45,974 nucleotides of DNA from Candidatus Nealsoniibacteriota bacterium. GTDB taxonomy: Bacteria > Patescibacteriota > Minisyncoccia > Minisyncoccales > PWPS01. Each line of letters starts with the position of its first letter. Position 1 is the stretch's first letter. The notes under the pieces are model-generated. The model was not told where the DNA came from and ran no database searches. It saw nothing but the letters and a program-made list of their open reading frames with translations. Made by a program: the position numbers and the translations under genes. The stretch is from assembly GCA_003555075.1 (NCBI GenBank), contig PWHW01000007.1:1-45974 (forward strand), given 5' to 3'. Shown piece by piece: positions 1 through 7,315 of this stretch.

Positions 1-121
1 CCGAAGACAAAAAGGATCCAGAGGAGGAGGAAGAAGAAGAGGGGGAGGGTGAGAAAGAAGAACAAGAGAAAGAAGAAGAGTTGGATTTCACTCTTCCGGA
101 TACCTCCGAAGACAAAAAGGA
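1..121 (+). repeat. 105-bp in-frame direct repeat
   Basis: The 16 bases at 1-16 (ccgaagacaaaaagga) are repeated exactly at 106-121. The spacing is 35 codons, so the reading frame is kept. More units may lie left of the window. Confidence 0.6.
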
Positions 122-368
122 GCCTTCCTTCGAAAAAGAGGAGGAGGTCAAAAGAGAAGAAATGCTCTCATCTTTTCAACCGGAAAAAGAAGAAAAGAAA
201 AATGTTTCCGATCTTGATTTCTTTCTCCCGGAAAATGTTGATATAAGCAAGGGAAGTATTCCGGGCTCTATAGAGGAATCAAGCTCTCAGAAGAAAGGTG
301 ATGAAGAGCAAGGAGAAAATGACGAAGAAAAGAGGAATAATTTGTCCGATCTTAATTTCCGTTTTTAA
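1..368 (+). CDS. C-terminal part of an acidic repeat protein (5' end outside window)
   Basis: An open frame runs in from the left edge (codons from base 3) to the stop at 366-368, so the true start lies outside the window. About 120 residues are visible, dominated by Glu and Lys, with recurring hydrophobic islands LDFTLPD, LDFFLPE and LSDLNFRF separated by charged linkers. The DNA at 1-16 recurs at 106-121, an in-frame period of 105 bases (35 codons), so at least part of the protein is repetitive. No catalytic domain or membrane segment is visible in this part. It ends 9 bases before the next gene on the same strand, so the two are probably cotranscribed. I do not recognise the family. The charged linkers suggest an extended or disordered tail, perhaps of a cytoplasmic or pilus-associated protein, but that is inference. 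Confidence 0.65.
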   Translation, partial: EDKKDPEEEEEEEGEGEKEEQEKEEELDFTLPDTSEDKKEPSFEKEEEVKREEMLSSFQPEKEEKKNVSDLDFFLPENVDISKGSIPGSIEESSSQKKGDEEQGENDEEKRNNLSDLNFRF

Positions 369-377
369 TTCTTATTC

Positions 378-704
378 ATGCATATAACAGAATCCATTAA
401 AAAAGCTCGGGAGAGAGGGCTTAGCGACGACGAGATTCTTCAGGAAATAAGAAATTATAATCCCCGAAAAGAGGAAGCTATTCAAGAAGCCTTGAACAGA
501 GGAGCTAGCTCTACTGAAATACTGGAAGAAATAATGAGACAAAGCAAACTTCAGGAAAAAATACCATCCATCGATGAATCAAAGAGGAAAGAGACTTCTT
601 ATGAGGAAATGTTGTCCAAAGAAAAAGAGAGAAAGGAAAAGGAAAAAGAAGAAGAGCAAATAAGAGAAGAATTCTTAAAAAAGATCCAAGCAAAAGAGGA
701 GTAA
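378..704 (+). CDS. Small charged protein with N-terminal helical-hairpin module (paralogue 1 of 3)
   Basis: 108 residues. The first ~57 residues (ESIKKARERG, later EILEEI) are shared with the next two genes and hold two internal copies of a K-A-R-x-R-G-x4-E-I-L-x-x-I pattern, likely two short helical hairpins. The remaining ~50 residues are a Lys/Glu-rich stretch that looks like coiled coil or disorder. There is no signal peptide or membrane segment, so the product is probably cytoplasmic. It sits 9 bases after the preceding partial gene and 11 before the next copy, so an operon is likely. DNA at 389-415 is identical to 727-753, which points to a fairly recent duplication. Function is unknown; the module resembles small UBA-like or adaptor hairpins only in general shape. 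Confidence 0.7.
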   Translation: MHITESIKKARERGLSDDEILQEIRNYNPRKEEAIQEALNRGASSTEILEEIMRQSKLQEKIPSIDESKRKETSYEEMLSKEKERKEKEKEEEQIREEFLKKIQAKEE

Positions 705-1306
705 TTATTCATAATATGAAAATCATAGAATCCATTAAAAAAGCTCGGGAGAGGGGGTTTAATGACAAAGAGATACTTGAAAAGATAGAAAAGCAAAACC
801 CGGAAAAAAGGGATTTTCTTGAGAAAGCAAAAAATAGGGGAGCAAACCCTTCAGAGATATTGGATGAAATAATAAGGCAAAACTCCTTTTCCGATTCCAA
901 AGTCTCGGAAAAAAAAGAAGAGGCTTCCTCGGAAAAAAAGGAAGAAAAGAATATTTCTCAAGCCGGTTCATCTTATGATTCTCCGAGAACAGAAAAAGGT
1001 AAAGAAAATTCTTATCTTCGCGTAAACCCTCTAAAAGAAGAAAGGAAGGGAAAAACTGTTCTAAGTAAAGAAGCGCAAGAAAGAGAGGAAAGATTGCGAG
1101 AAAATTTCCTGAAGAGAATAGAAGAAAAAATTAAGGAAAAGGAATAATATGAAAATTGCAGAATCAATAAAAAAAGCACGCGAAAAATATTTTAGTGACA
1201 AAGAGATACTTGAAAAGATAGAAAAGCAAAACCCGGAAAAGAAAGAATTTTTCAACAAAGCACGAGAAAGAGGATTGAATCCTTCAGAGATATTGGATGA
1301 AATAAT
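389..1306 (+). repeat. Tandem gene-internal repeats from triplication of a ~57-codon module
   Basis: Identical blocks tie the three genes together: 389-415 equals 727-753 (27 bases), 764-807 equals 1197-1240 (44 bases), and 848-873 equals 1281-1306 (26 bases). All copies are in the same orientation and frame relative to each gene start, as expected from tandem duplication. Confidence 0.8.
716..1147 (+). CDS. Small charged protein with N-terminal helical-hairpin module (paralogue 2 of 3)
   Basis: 143 residues. Residues 1-57 are the shared module, with internal copies KKARERGFNDKEILEKI and EKAKNRGANPSEILDEI. They are followed by ~85 residues rich in Lys, Glu and Ser that end in a strongly charged helix (REERLRENFLKRIEEKIKE). 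This tail resembles the C-terminus of paralogue 1 (EEEQIREEFLKKIQAKEE), so the similarity covers both ends with a variable middle. No membrane segment or signal is present. The gene ends one base before the ATG of paralogue 3, implying translational coupling. Function is unknown. The soluble copies may interact with the membrane-anchored third copy through the common module; this is inference from co-duplication. Confidence 0.7.
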   Translation: MKIIESIKKARERGFNDKEILEKIEKQNPEKRDFLEKAKNRGANPSEILDEIIRQNSFSDSKVSEKKEEASSEKKEEKNISQAGSSYDSPRTEKGKENSYLRVNPLKEERKGKTVLSKEAQEREERLRENFLKRIEEKIKEKE

Positions 1307-2162
1307 GAACCAAAACATTTCCTCCTTTAATGAGGAAAATGAGGTTATAAAAGAAAAAGAACCTCTTCAATTGAATGTGAATATTCCGCAAAGACCTAGC
1401 GAAGAGTCAAAGCTATGGATAAGAATCTTTATTTCCTTGGGTCTTGCAGTTTTAACAGCACTCTTTTCAACCCTTTTTTATCGTTCTTTTTTCATTCCCA
1501 GAATCGAACCGGTAGAGCCGGAAAGAATCGTAAGAGAAGTTCATACTCCCCAGGCTACCTCTCCCCTTTTAATGCTGTATCCCGAAAAGGATGAAGTTGA
1601 AAGATTTGCCATCTCCTCCGAAGAAGAATTCCTTATTCACATGAAAAGGATTATTGAAGAAGAAAGAGATGGCGATATTGTTCGAGTGATCGTGGAAGAT
1701 CACCGAGAAGATGATCCCAGTATCTTTGACCTAAAAGATCTCGAGGAGATCTTTGGTTTAAATTTCCCTCAAAAGTTTTTTGAAAAAATAGATAGTAATT
1801 TCAACTTAATTGTTCATCCGAACAAAGGAAGGAATGACCTCGCTTTCATTGCAAGATTTGATGAAGAGGACGAAGAAGAAATAGAGTGGACAATAATGCG
1901 CCCTTGGGAAGAAACCATCGAAAAAGACCTTCAAGGACTGTTCTCTTTTTTGGAAAAAGAAATTCCTTTGCTCGATAGTGACCTGGAACCGACCCCCTAT
2001 GAAGGAGACGCACCCAGAACTGTTTCCATACGTCACAGAAAAGGAGAGGATGGAGTCGGGCTCTATTATGCAATAATGAGGGAAAGATTGCTTTTTGCCA
2101 CATCCTTGGAAACAATGGAGAAGCTCATTGAAAGATATTATGAATATCAAAGAGAAAATTAA
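1149..2162 (+). CDS. Membrane-anchored protein with N-terminal helical-hairpin module (paralogue 3 of 3)
   Basis: 337 residues. Residues 1-57 are the shared module. A linker leads to one strong membrane segment at about 88-112 (LWIRIFISLGLAVLTALFS and beyond), then a ~220-residue domain with alternating acidic and hydrophobic stretches and no recognised motif. With the charged hairpin module predicted inside, the large C-terminal domain should lie outside the membrane. The start follows the preceding stop by one base, and the next gene begins 2 bases after this stop, so the row from base 378 to 2518 reads as one transcript. The gene looks like a soluble module fused to a membrane-spanning partner. 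I do not recognise the ectodomain. Confidence 0.7.
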   Translation: MKIAESIKKAREKYFSDKEILEKIEKQNPEKKEFFNKARERGLNPSEILDEIMNQNISSFNEENEVIKEKEPLQLNVNIPQRPSEESKLWIRIFISLGLAVLTALFSTLFYRSFFIPRIEPVEPERIVREVHTPQATSPLLMLYPEKDEVERFAISSEEEFLIHMKRIIEEERDGDIVRVIVEDHREDDPSIFDLKDLEEIFGLNFPQKFFEKIDSNFNLIVHPNKGRNDLAFIARFDEEDEEEIEWTIMRPWEETIEKDLQGLFSFLEKEIPLLDSDLEPTPYEGDAPRTVSIRHRKGEDGVGLYYAIMRERLLFATSLETMEKLIERYYEYQREN

Positions 2163-2164
2163 CC

Positions 2165-2518
2165 ATGAACAAAAAACAAATCACAAAATTAAAAAATACG
2201 CTTGAGGAAAACAAAAGATCATTGGAAGAAATGCTGGGTCGTTTCGCCCAGAAAGATAATTTGCCGGAAGGAGATTGGGAAACCTCTTATCCCAATTTCA
2301 ACGGAAATCATCAAGAAGAAGAAGCAGATGAGGTGGAGGAATACTCTTCTCTTCTCCCGGTGGAGCACGCACTGGAAACAAAACTGAAGAACATTGAAGA
2401 AGCTCTTAAAAAAATAGAGCAAGGGACTTACGGAAAATGTGAGAAATGCGAGAAAGAAATATCCTACAAGAAACTTTCAGTTTCTCCTGAATCCAAATAT
2501 TGCAAAGATTGCCTCTAG
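2165..2518 (+). CDS. TraR/DksA-family C4 zinc-finger protein
   Basis: 117 residues. The C-terminal third carries the family signature YGKCEKCEKEISYKKLSVSP followed by YCKDC, i.e. two CxxC pairs forming a four-cysteine zinc finger. The N-terminal two thirds are helical and acidic, as in DksA-like proteins whose coiled coil enters the RNA polymerase secondary channel. The family modulates transcription with or without ppGpp; whether this copy acts on polymerase cannot be read from sequence. It is shorter than E. coli DksA (151 aa) and resembles general-stress YocK/YteA-like relatives. It is the last gene of the upstream row and is followed by a strong terminator. Confidence 0.85.
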   Translation: MNKKQITKLKNTLEENKRSLEEMLGRFAQKDNLPEGDWETSYPNFNGNHQEEEADEVEEYSSLLPVEHALETKLKNIEEALKKIEQGTYGKCEKCEKEISYKKLSVSPESKYCKDCL

Positions 2519-2530
2519 TTTTAACGAATA

Positions 2531-2561
2531 AAAACCTCCCTGTTTCTTGCAGGGAGGTTTT
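2531..2561. terminator. Bidirectional intrinsic terminator
   Basis: A perfect 12-bp stem (aaaacctccctg / cagggaggtttt) with a 7-base loop is flanked by A and T runs. It sits between the convergent zinc-finger gene and the M23 peptidase gene and can serve both strands. Confidence 0.9.
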
Positions 2562-2576
2562 TTAGTGTTGTTCATT

Positions 2577-3599
2577 TTACATTCTTTCACCTCTTTGCAT
2601 ATGAGAAAAAGGGTTGGATCCGTTTCTTGTTTCAAAATGCAAGTGGCATCCCGTAGCTCCTATGGTGTAACCGGTATTTCCCATAGTACCCATTCTTTGT
2701 CCAGAGCTTACCCTTTGTCCTGAAGAGACGCTGACTCCCTGCATATGTGCATACAAAGCCTCAAAGTTTCCATGATCCACAAGAACATACCTTCCCGCTC
2801 TACCATCATATCCGGTTCTTACCACTATTCCGGAGGACGCGGAATATATTGGAGTTCCACAGGAATTTGCCACATCAATTGCATTTCTATGCCCGGGATG
2901 ATCACCTTGTGTTACCGTTCCCCGCGTAGGAACGGCAAATCCCACAGAAGAAAAACCTGAAGGAGCACTCGGTTCTGTTGAAGGGGCAGGTTCGGGAGGT
3001 TTCTCTCCTTCCGGTATAATAAGCATCTCCCCGGGTCTTATATCAGAAGCCTCAATGTCATTAAAGCTCATTATTCTATCAAGTTCCGCCTTGTGTTTTT
3101 CCGCGATCTCGCTTGGAGAATCGTTTTTCTCAACATAATACAATACTCCTGTAGTGGGAAGTATCAATAGTTCATCTCCTTCCTTTATTCCATTCTCCAC
3201 ATTGTTTGCCCACTCTATGGTTTCTTTGCTAATACCAAATTCTTCTGCAACACTATCCACTGTATCTCCTTTTTGTACTTTGTAGGACATTATGCTACTC
3301 CTTTCCCCTTCAAGTCCCTTTGCTCCCATAACGCTTGTTTCGGTAAAATAAGGGGTGGACCCGGCAAGCAAGGAATTGCTTCCGAAAAAAGTTATCTTTT
3401 CAAACCCCGGCCCTCCATTCTTATTATAAGAAATAAAAAGATCGTTGCTGCTGTGCTCAGGCGCTGTCTTCTCTTTTAAATCAGGGGTCCCCTGTGATGC
3501 AAAACAAGAAAATAGCAGCAATCCAAAAAAAACAAAAACAAGGAGAAAGTCGCTTCTCCTTATTTTTCTTCCTTTTTCTTTACCTTTGCTCCAAAGCAC
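2577..3599 (-). CDS. Secreted LysM / M23-family peptidoglycan endopeptidase
   Basis: 340 residues. An N-terminal hydrophobic segment (about 18-34) is a signal peptide or anchor. Two LysM-like domains follow: ~105-148 (SYKVQKGDTVDSVAEEFGIS) and ~152-197 (ending GEMLIIP). A proline-rich linker (~199-213) leads to an M23 metallopeptidase domain (~220-335). Zinc-site residues are visible: H234/H237 with D242 (GHRNAIDVA) and the HLH motif at 319-321; H285 (YAHM) fits the third conserved His. LysM binds glycan, and M23 enzymes cut peptide cross-links. The start is uncertain: the GTG at 3597-3599 has no good ribosome-binding site, and an upstream stop leaves no ATG in frame. The gene faces away from rsmA and converges on the zinc-finger gene. 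Confidence 0.88.
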   Translation of the reverse strand: MLWSKGKEKGRKIRRSDFLLVFVFFGLLLFSCFASQGTPDLKEKTAPEHSSNDLFISYNKNGGPGFEKITFFGSNSLLAGSTPYFTETSVMGAKGLEGERSSIMSYKVQKGDTVDSVAEEFGISKETIEWANNVENGIKEGDELLILPTTGVLYYVEKNDSPSEIAEKHKAELDRIMSFNDIEASDIRPGEMLIIPEGEKPPEPAPSTEPSAPSGFSSVGFAVPTRGTVTQGDHPGHRNAIDVANSCGTPIYSASSGIVVRTGYDGRAGRYVLVDHGNFEALYAHMQGVSVSSGQRVSSGQRMGTMGNTGYTIGATGCHLHFETRNGSNPFSHMQRGERM

Positions 3600-3674
3600 A
3601 GCTAAGGAGTTTTTTCTTTTGTTATGAATAAAACTTCACCTGGGATCTTTCTGGAAAATCGCTCTCCCAAGGAG

Positions 3675-3703
3675 TTTAACTTGTAAAAAAAGTGCACTAT
3701 AAT
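3675..3703 (+). promoter_or_regulatory. Sigma-70-type promoter of rsmA
   Basis: TTTAAC (3675-3680), 17-base spacer, TATAAT (3698-3703). Transcription would start near 3710, downstream of the first ATG of the open frame (3702), which supports the later start at 3732. Confidence 0.6.
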
Positions 3704-3731
3704 GATAGTAATAATCCCTCAAAATGTCAAT

Positions 3732-4577
3732 ATGGACCCCGCAAGCCCCGCACAATTAAGAGAATTACTCCATAGATACTCCATAAGGCCAAAAAAGCAC
3801 CTTGGTCAAAATTTTATAATAGATAAGAATATTTTAAGGAAAATAGTGTCTGCGGCCTCCTTGTCAAAAAAGGATGTCGTGATCGAACCTGGAGCAGGAG
3901 CCGGGTCTCTGACCATCTTCCTTGCAAAAGAAGCAGGACAAGTCATTGCCTTGGAAAAAGATGAAAGATTCACTCCCATCCTTAAAGAGATCTTTCAAAA
4001 AGAAAGGAACGTTATAATAAAAAACAACGACATTTTGAAATTTGAGTTCTCTTTTTTTAATTACAAAGTAGTGGGGAACCTTCCTTATTATATAGCTCCC
4101 GCTATAATCCGAAAATTCCTGGAAAGAGAGAATCCTCCTCTTTCAATGATATTGGTTACACAAAAAGAAGTGGCAGAAAGGATGATGGCAAGTCCTCCTC
4201 ATATGAATCTGCTAGCCGTTTCTTTGCAGTTCTATGCAGACTCCAAGATCATAAGCCATATTTCCAGGAACTCTTTCTGGCCCCCTCCGGGAGTAGATTC
4301 CTCGATCGTGAAAATAAATCCTAATAAAAACACTTATTACCTCCCAAAAAAATTCAGAGAAGAGTTCTTTTATCTTGCAAGAACAGGTTTTGCGCATCCG
4401 AGAAAACAGCTTCGTAAAAACCTTTCTTTTCTTGACAATAAGAAAAAGAAAGTAGTAGACTCAAACCCAGAAGAAAAGATAAAGAAACTGGAGAGTTCCG
4501 GAATAGATCTCCGCAGACGTGCGGAAGAATTAAGTATAGAAGAATGGATGACACTGGTCCGATCTTCCTTGGAATAA
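3732..4577 (+). CDS. rsmA: 16S rRNA (adenine1518/1519-N6)-dimethyltransferase
   Basis: 281 residues from the chosen start. Family hallmarks are all present: RPKKHLGQNF near the N-terminus, the SAM-binding loop EPGAGAGSLT, the acidic LEKD after strand 2, and the catalytic NLPYY motif, followed by the C-terminal helical domain. The enzyme dimethylates two adjacent adenines in helix 45 of 16S rRNA during late 30S assembly; loss gives kasugamycin resistance in model bacteria. The frame is open from ATG 3702, but that ATG lies inside the TATAAT box, so ATG 3732 (MDPASPAQLRELL) is preferred and also matches the usual N-terminus. It heads a same-strand row that continues into the pilin-core genes. 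Confidence 0.95.
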   Translation: MDPASPAQLRELLHRYSIRPKKHLGQNFIIDKNILRKIVSAASLSKKDVVIEPGAGAGSLTIFLAKEAGQVIALEKDERFTPILKEIFQKERNVIIKNNDILKFEFSFFNYKVVGNLPYYIAPAIIRKFLERENPPLSMILVTQKEVAERMMASPPHMNLLAVSLQFYADSKIISHISRNSFWPPPGVDSSIVKINPNKNTYYLPKKFREEFFYLARTGFAHPRKQLRKNLSFLDNKKKKVVDSNPEEKIKKLESSGIDLRRRAEELSIEEWMTLVRSSLE

Positions 4578-4588
4578 CATTTTTCGAT

Positions 4589-4613
4589 TTGCCGCAAACA
4601 GCTCCAGCGGCAA
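4589..4613 (+). other. Short hairpin between rsmA and the next gene
   Basis: A 7-bp stem (ttgccgc / gcggcaa) with an 11-base loop, 23 bases before the next ATG. No T-run follows, so it is not a standard terminator. It may modulate mRNA stability or be chance. Confidence 0.3.
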
Positions 4614-4635
4614 TTGGCTTAAAATCAACTTAAAA

Positions 4636-5415
4636 ATGAAAAGAGAAGACAAAAGAACTCTCATCATTAGCGTGATCATGATATTTTTCCTGATCTTTGC
4701 TTCTTACTGGAGACTGGTGAATATAGGAACCTCCAAGCCTTCTTCCGACCCTCCATTGGGAGAAGGAATGGAAGCTTCCGACAGAGAAAGCTTGCTTCCC
4801 GACGACGAGGAGATCATGAAGATGATACCCGAAGAACGCCTTCAGGAAATAATGCCCAAAGAATACAGAGAAGGGTTGCCACCCGAATATCAAGAAATGT
4901 TTCCGGACTCAATCTACTCAAACGATACAAGTACAAAAGAAGAAAGTACGATTGATATAGACAATATTGAATTCGCCACCTTTTCCAAGGAAGGAGAGGT
5001 GGCTTTCAAATACCCTTCCGAATGGACAACTGTAAAAGAATTCGAAGAAGAAAAGGTTGAAACAGAAAAAGCAGAGTTCCTTTTTATCGCCCAATCGGAA
5101 GACCCGTACAACCCGCCTTCTCTGGCTGTTTTAAAAATGGAAGCCTCCGATATAGAAGAAGTGTTGGAGATAATAAAAAAGGAAATAGAAATAGATGGAG
5201 CTAATATGAAAATTACAGAAAAAGAAAAGAAGGAAAGCGGATATATTCTTGAAACAAAAAATGATCTCGGAGGAGTTATATCAGTATCAAGAAAGAAGAT
5301 AGTGTCCACAAAAGAAGGATATTATTATCTGGTTTCCGTTAGCGGATTTAGCAGGAATTGGGAAGAAGTATCACCAATAGCGGATCATATTATAGATTCC
5401 ATAAAGCTTAAATAA
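4636..5415 (+). CDS. Membrane-anchored protein with a PsbP/DcrB-like extracytoplasmic domain
   Basis: 259 residues. A short basic start (KREDKRT) precedes one membrane segment (~8-26), then an acidic, proline-containing linker (~27-105) with repeated PEE/PKEY/PPEY turns. The C-terminal domain (~110-259) begins FKYPSEWT and ends ADHIIDSIKL. That layout, with a 'YP..W' strand near the start and a final helix ending in I-x-x-S-I, is typical of PsbP-like and DcrB/DUF1795-like lipocalin-sized domains in many bacterial lipoproteins. Without a search this assignment is tentative. The gene lies 58 bases after rsmA and only 7 before the first large pilin-core gene, so it may serve the same surface structure. 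Confidence 0.7.
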   Translation: MKREDKRTLIISVIMIFFLIFASYWRLVNIGTSKPSSDPPLGEGMEASDRESLLPDDEEIMKMIPEERLQEIMPKEYREGLPPEYQEMFPDSIYSNDTSTKEESTIDIDNIEFATFSKEGEVAFKYPSEWTTVKEFEEEKVETEKAEFLFIAQSEDPYNPPSLAVLKMEASDIEEVLEIIKKEIEIDGANMKITEKEKKESGYILETKNDLGGVISVSRKKIVSTKEGYYYLVSVSGFSRNWEEVSPIADHIIDSIKLK

Positions 5416-5422
5416 AAAACCA

Positions 5423-7306
5423 ATGAATTCCAAAAAAGTAGTTTTTTTTCTTGCATTACTCATTCTCTTCTTTCCTCTTTTTTCTTTGGGGGAAAATAAC
5501 GAAGAAGATTTTCAAACGGCAATAGGAGATGTGGAAACTCAGCTTAATTGGCCAACTTCACCTCTAACGGGGGTCAATTTTCAGCAAATGGAAGAAGAAG
5601 GGAGAGCTCCGCAACTCCATCACTTTATTGAGTACCTTTATGGATGGGGCATAGGAATAGGAGGGTTTTTTGTTTTCGCAATGCTTGTTTACGGGGGAAT
5701 AGAATACATGACCGCCGCCGGAAACCCGGGAAAAACAAAAGAGGCAATGAAAAGAATAACCTCTGCGGCAACAGGTCTTGTATTGCTTTTGGCTTCTTTT
5801 TTGATCCTAAACACTATAAACCCTCAACTCACACAGCTCACTGATGTCACTGAAGAAGTTCAAGAGATGAAGATGAGACTACAAGGGCTTGACCCTAAAG
5901 ATCTGGGTGAACCTCCTTGTGCCTTCGTTGCTTTCTTTCCCGAAGAGAATTATGGTGGTGAGCCCGACATAGTAGAAATTGGAGAAAGAAATGTAAGTGA
6001 TATTCGCAGTAGTCTCGGAGGCGAAAACATACAATCCGTAAAAGGTTTTCGCTATATGAATCTTGACGAAGCAAGAGAATACAAGAGAAATAGAAATGAA
6101 TACGAAAAAGTCGGAGAAAGAGAAATTTATATAAGAGGAGAAGACAGAACTCTTAATTTTGAAATAAAAGAATTTGAAGGAGATAGAATTATCTATACAA
6201 ACACCACTGATGGAGATGCTCTGGGGGACTGGGATCTTCTTATAGAAACCGATTCCTCTTGTAGGGTAACTCTATACAGGGATGGAGATGGGATATTCGG
6301 AGGTGATCCCGCCACTTTGTGTGAAAGGCAGATCGGTGTAGTAACAAGCAATGTTCCCAGTCGTTCTTACTTGGAAGATGCTGTTTTTGGAGGGCAGGCT
6401 TTCACTCTGGATTGCTTAATAGTAGAAAACGTAGGGGAGGGAGCGCCATATTATGAAGAGATCTACTTTTGGAGCGAATGCGTACATGTTCCCGAATTCG
6501 CCGTGTACGATCCGGATGAAATAGATCGATGCCCCCCGGGTTCCGAACACGTCTCCAGCCATCAAAGATGCGAAGATTATTTGGGAGAGAAAAGAAGGGA
6601 TGTAATGGAGAAGTGCGGGCCCTACGAATATATTTTTTGCTGTAAAGGAAAACCCGACGAGGTTACACTCCCCGTAGAACACGATGCAGAAATAAATGTT
6701 TATAGCGATCAAAACAAAATTTCCCCTGGTGAAACAGTAGAAATAAAGTGGGAATTGACCGACAAAGACCCATCCATAGCTCCTGACTGTGTTGCATTCT
6801 CCAGTCCCACAATAAATGAATGGGACGGAGATCAAGGATCAAATCAAACAGAAGGGAGTAAAGAAATAACGCTTCAAGACGAGGGTACTTATTCTTTTGG
6901 CGTACGCTGCTGGAAAGACTCGATAGCAGAAAGAAGGGATACTACCTCTGTGACAGTCACGGAAGAAGAGGAAGCTCCCGATATAGATATAAATGTAAGA
7001 ATAGGCTGGTGGGACGATATGATCAATGAATGGGTTTATGGTCCCGTAGAAGATGAAATAAGTCATACCGATGTCCATGACGATACAGCGGGATGGGAAT
7101 ATTTTGTAAAAATAGAATGGGAATCGGACGGAGCAGAAGACTGTTATGGAGCCGCAATAATATCAGGACAAGAAATAGAAGGCACCTCGGGCACACAGAC
7201 TTGGTCGCCACTTTTCTTTAATGAGGAAGTAAACGACATTTCGATAACTTGCGAAAAGAACGGCTTTACAGAGACAAGCGGTGTAAAATATTACAGATGG
7301 GAATAA
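5423..7306 (+). CDS. Secreted protein: VirB2/TrbC-like pilin core + crystallin-like domain + Ig-like domains
   Basis: 627 residues. A signal peptide (1-~22) is followed by a pilin-like core with two membrane helices, ~74-96 and ~113-130, joined by a short loop containing TAAGNPGKTK. This is the size and shape of VirB2/TrbC pilins. Both ends of the core should lie outside, so the remaining ~490 residues form an ectodomain. It starts with a beta/gamma-crystallin-like stretch from C166 (FFPEENYGG, later NVSDIRSSLGG), continues with a cysteine-containing region (several C pairs between ~290 and 410), and ends with two Ig-like beta domains at ~421-515 (ISPGETVEIKWEL) and ~518-627. The core and crystallin-like part are clearly paralogous to the next gene, 9 bases downstream. 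The role is inferred: an adhesin-like or tip subunit of a type IV secretion-like machine. Confidence 0.75.
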   Translation: MNSKKVVFFLALLILFFPLFSLGENNEEDFQTAIGDVETQLNWPTSPLTGVNFQQMEEEGRAPQLHHFIEYLYGWGIGIGGFFVFAMLVYGGIEYMTAAGNPGKTKEAMKRITSAATGLVLLLASFLILNTINPQLTQLTDVTEEVQEMKMRLQGLDPKDLGEPPCAFVAFFPEENYGGEPDIVEIGERNVSDIRSSLGGENIQSVKGFRYMNLDEAREYKRNRNEYEKVGEREIYIRGEDRTLNFEIKEFEGDRIIYTNTTDGDALGDWDLLIETDSSCRVTLYRDGDGIFGGDPATLCERQIGVVTSNVPSRSYLEDAVFGGQAFTLDCLIVENVGEGAPYYEEIYFWSECVHVPEFAVYDPDEIDRCPPGSEHVSSHQRCEDYLGEKRRDVMEKCGPYEYIFCCKGKPDEVTLPVEHDAEINVYSDQNKISPGETVEIKWELTDKDPSIAPDCVAFSSPTINEWDGDQGSNQTEGSKEITLQDEGTYSFGVRCWKDSIAERRDTTSVTVTEEEEAPDIDINVRIGWWDDMINEWVYGPVEDEISHTDVHDDTAGWEYFVKIEWESDGAEDCYGAAIISGQEIEGTSGTQTWSPLFFNEEVNDISITCEKNGFTETSGVKYYRWE

Positions 7307-7315
7307 AAAACATAA

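Noticed and set aside
3702-3731. Earlier ATG for rsmA
   Set aside because: It overlaps the TATAAT box of the promoter, so it would not be on the transcript.
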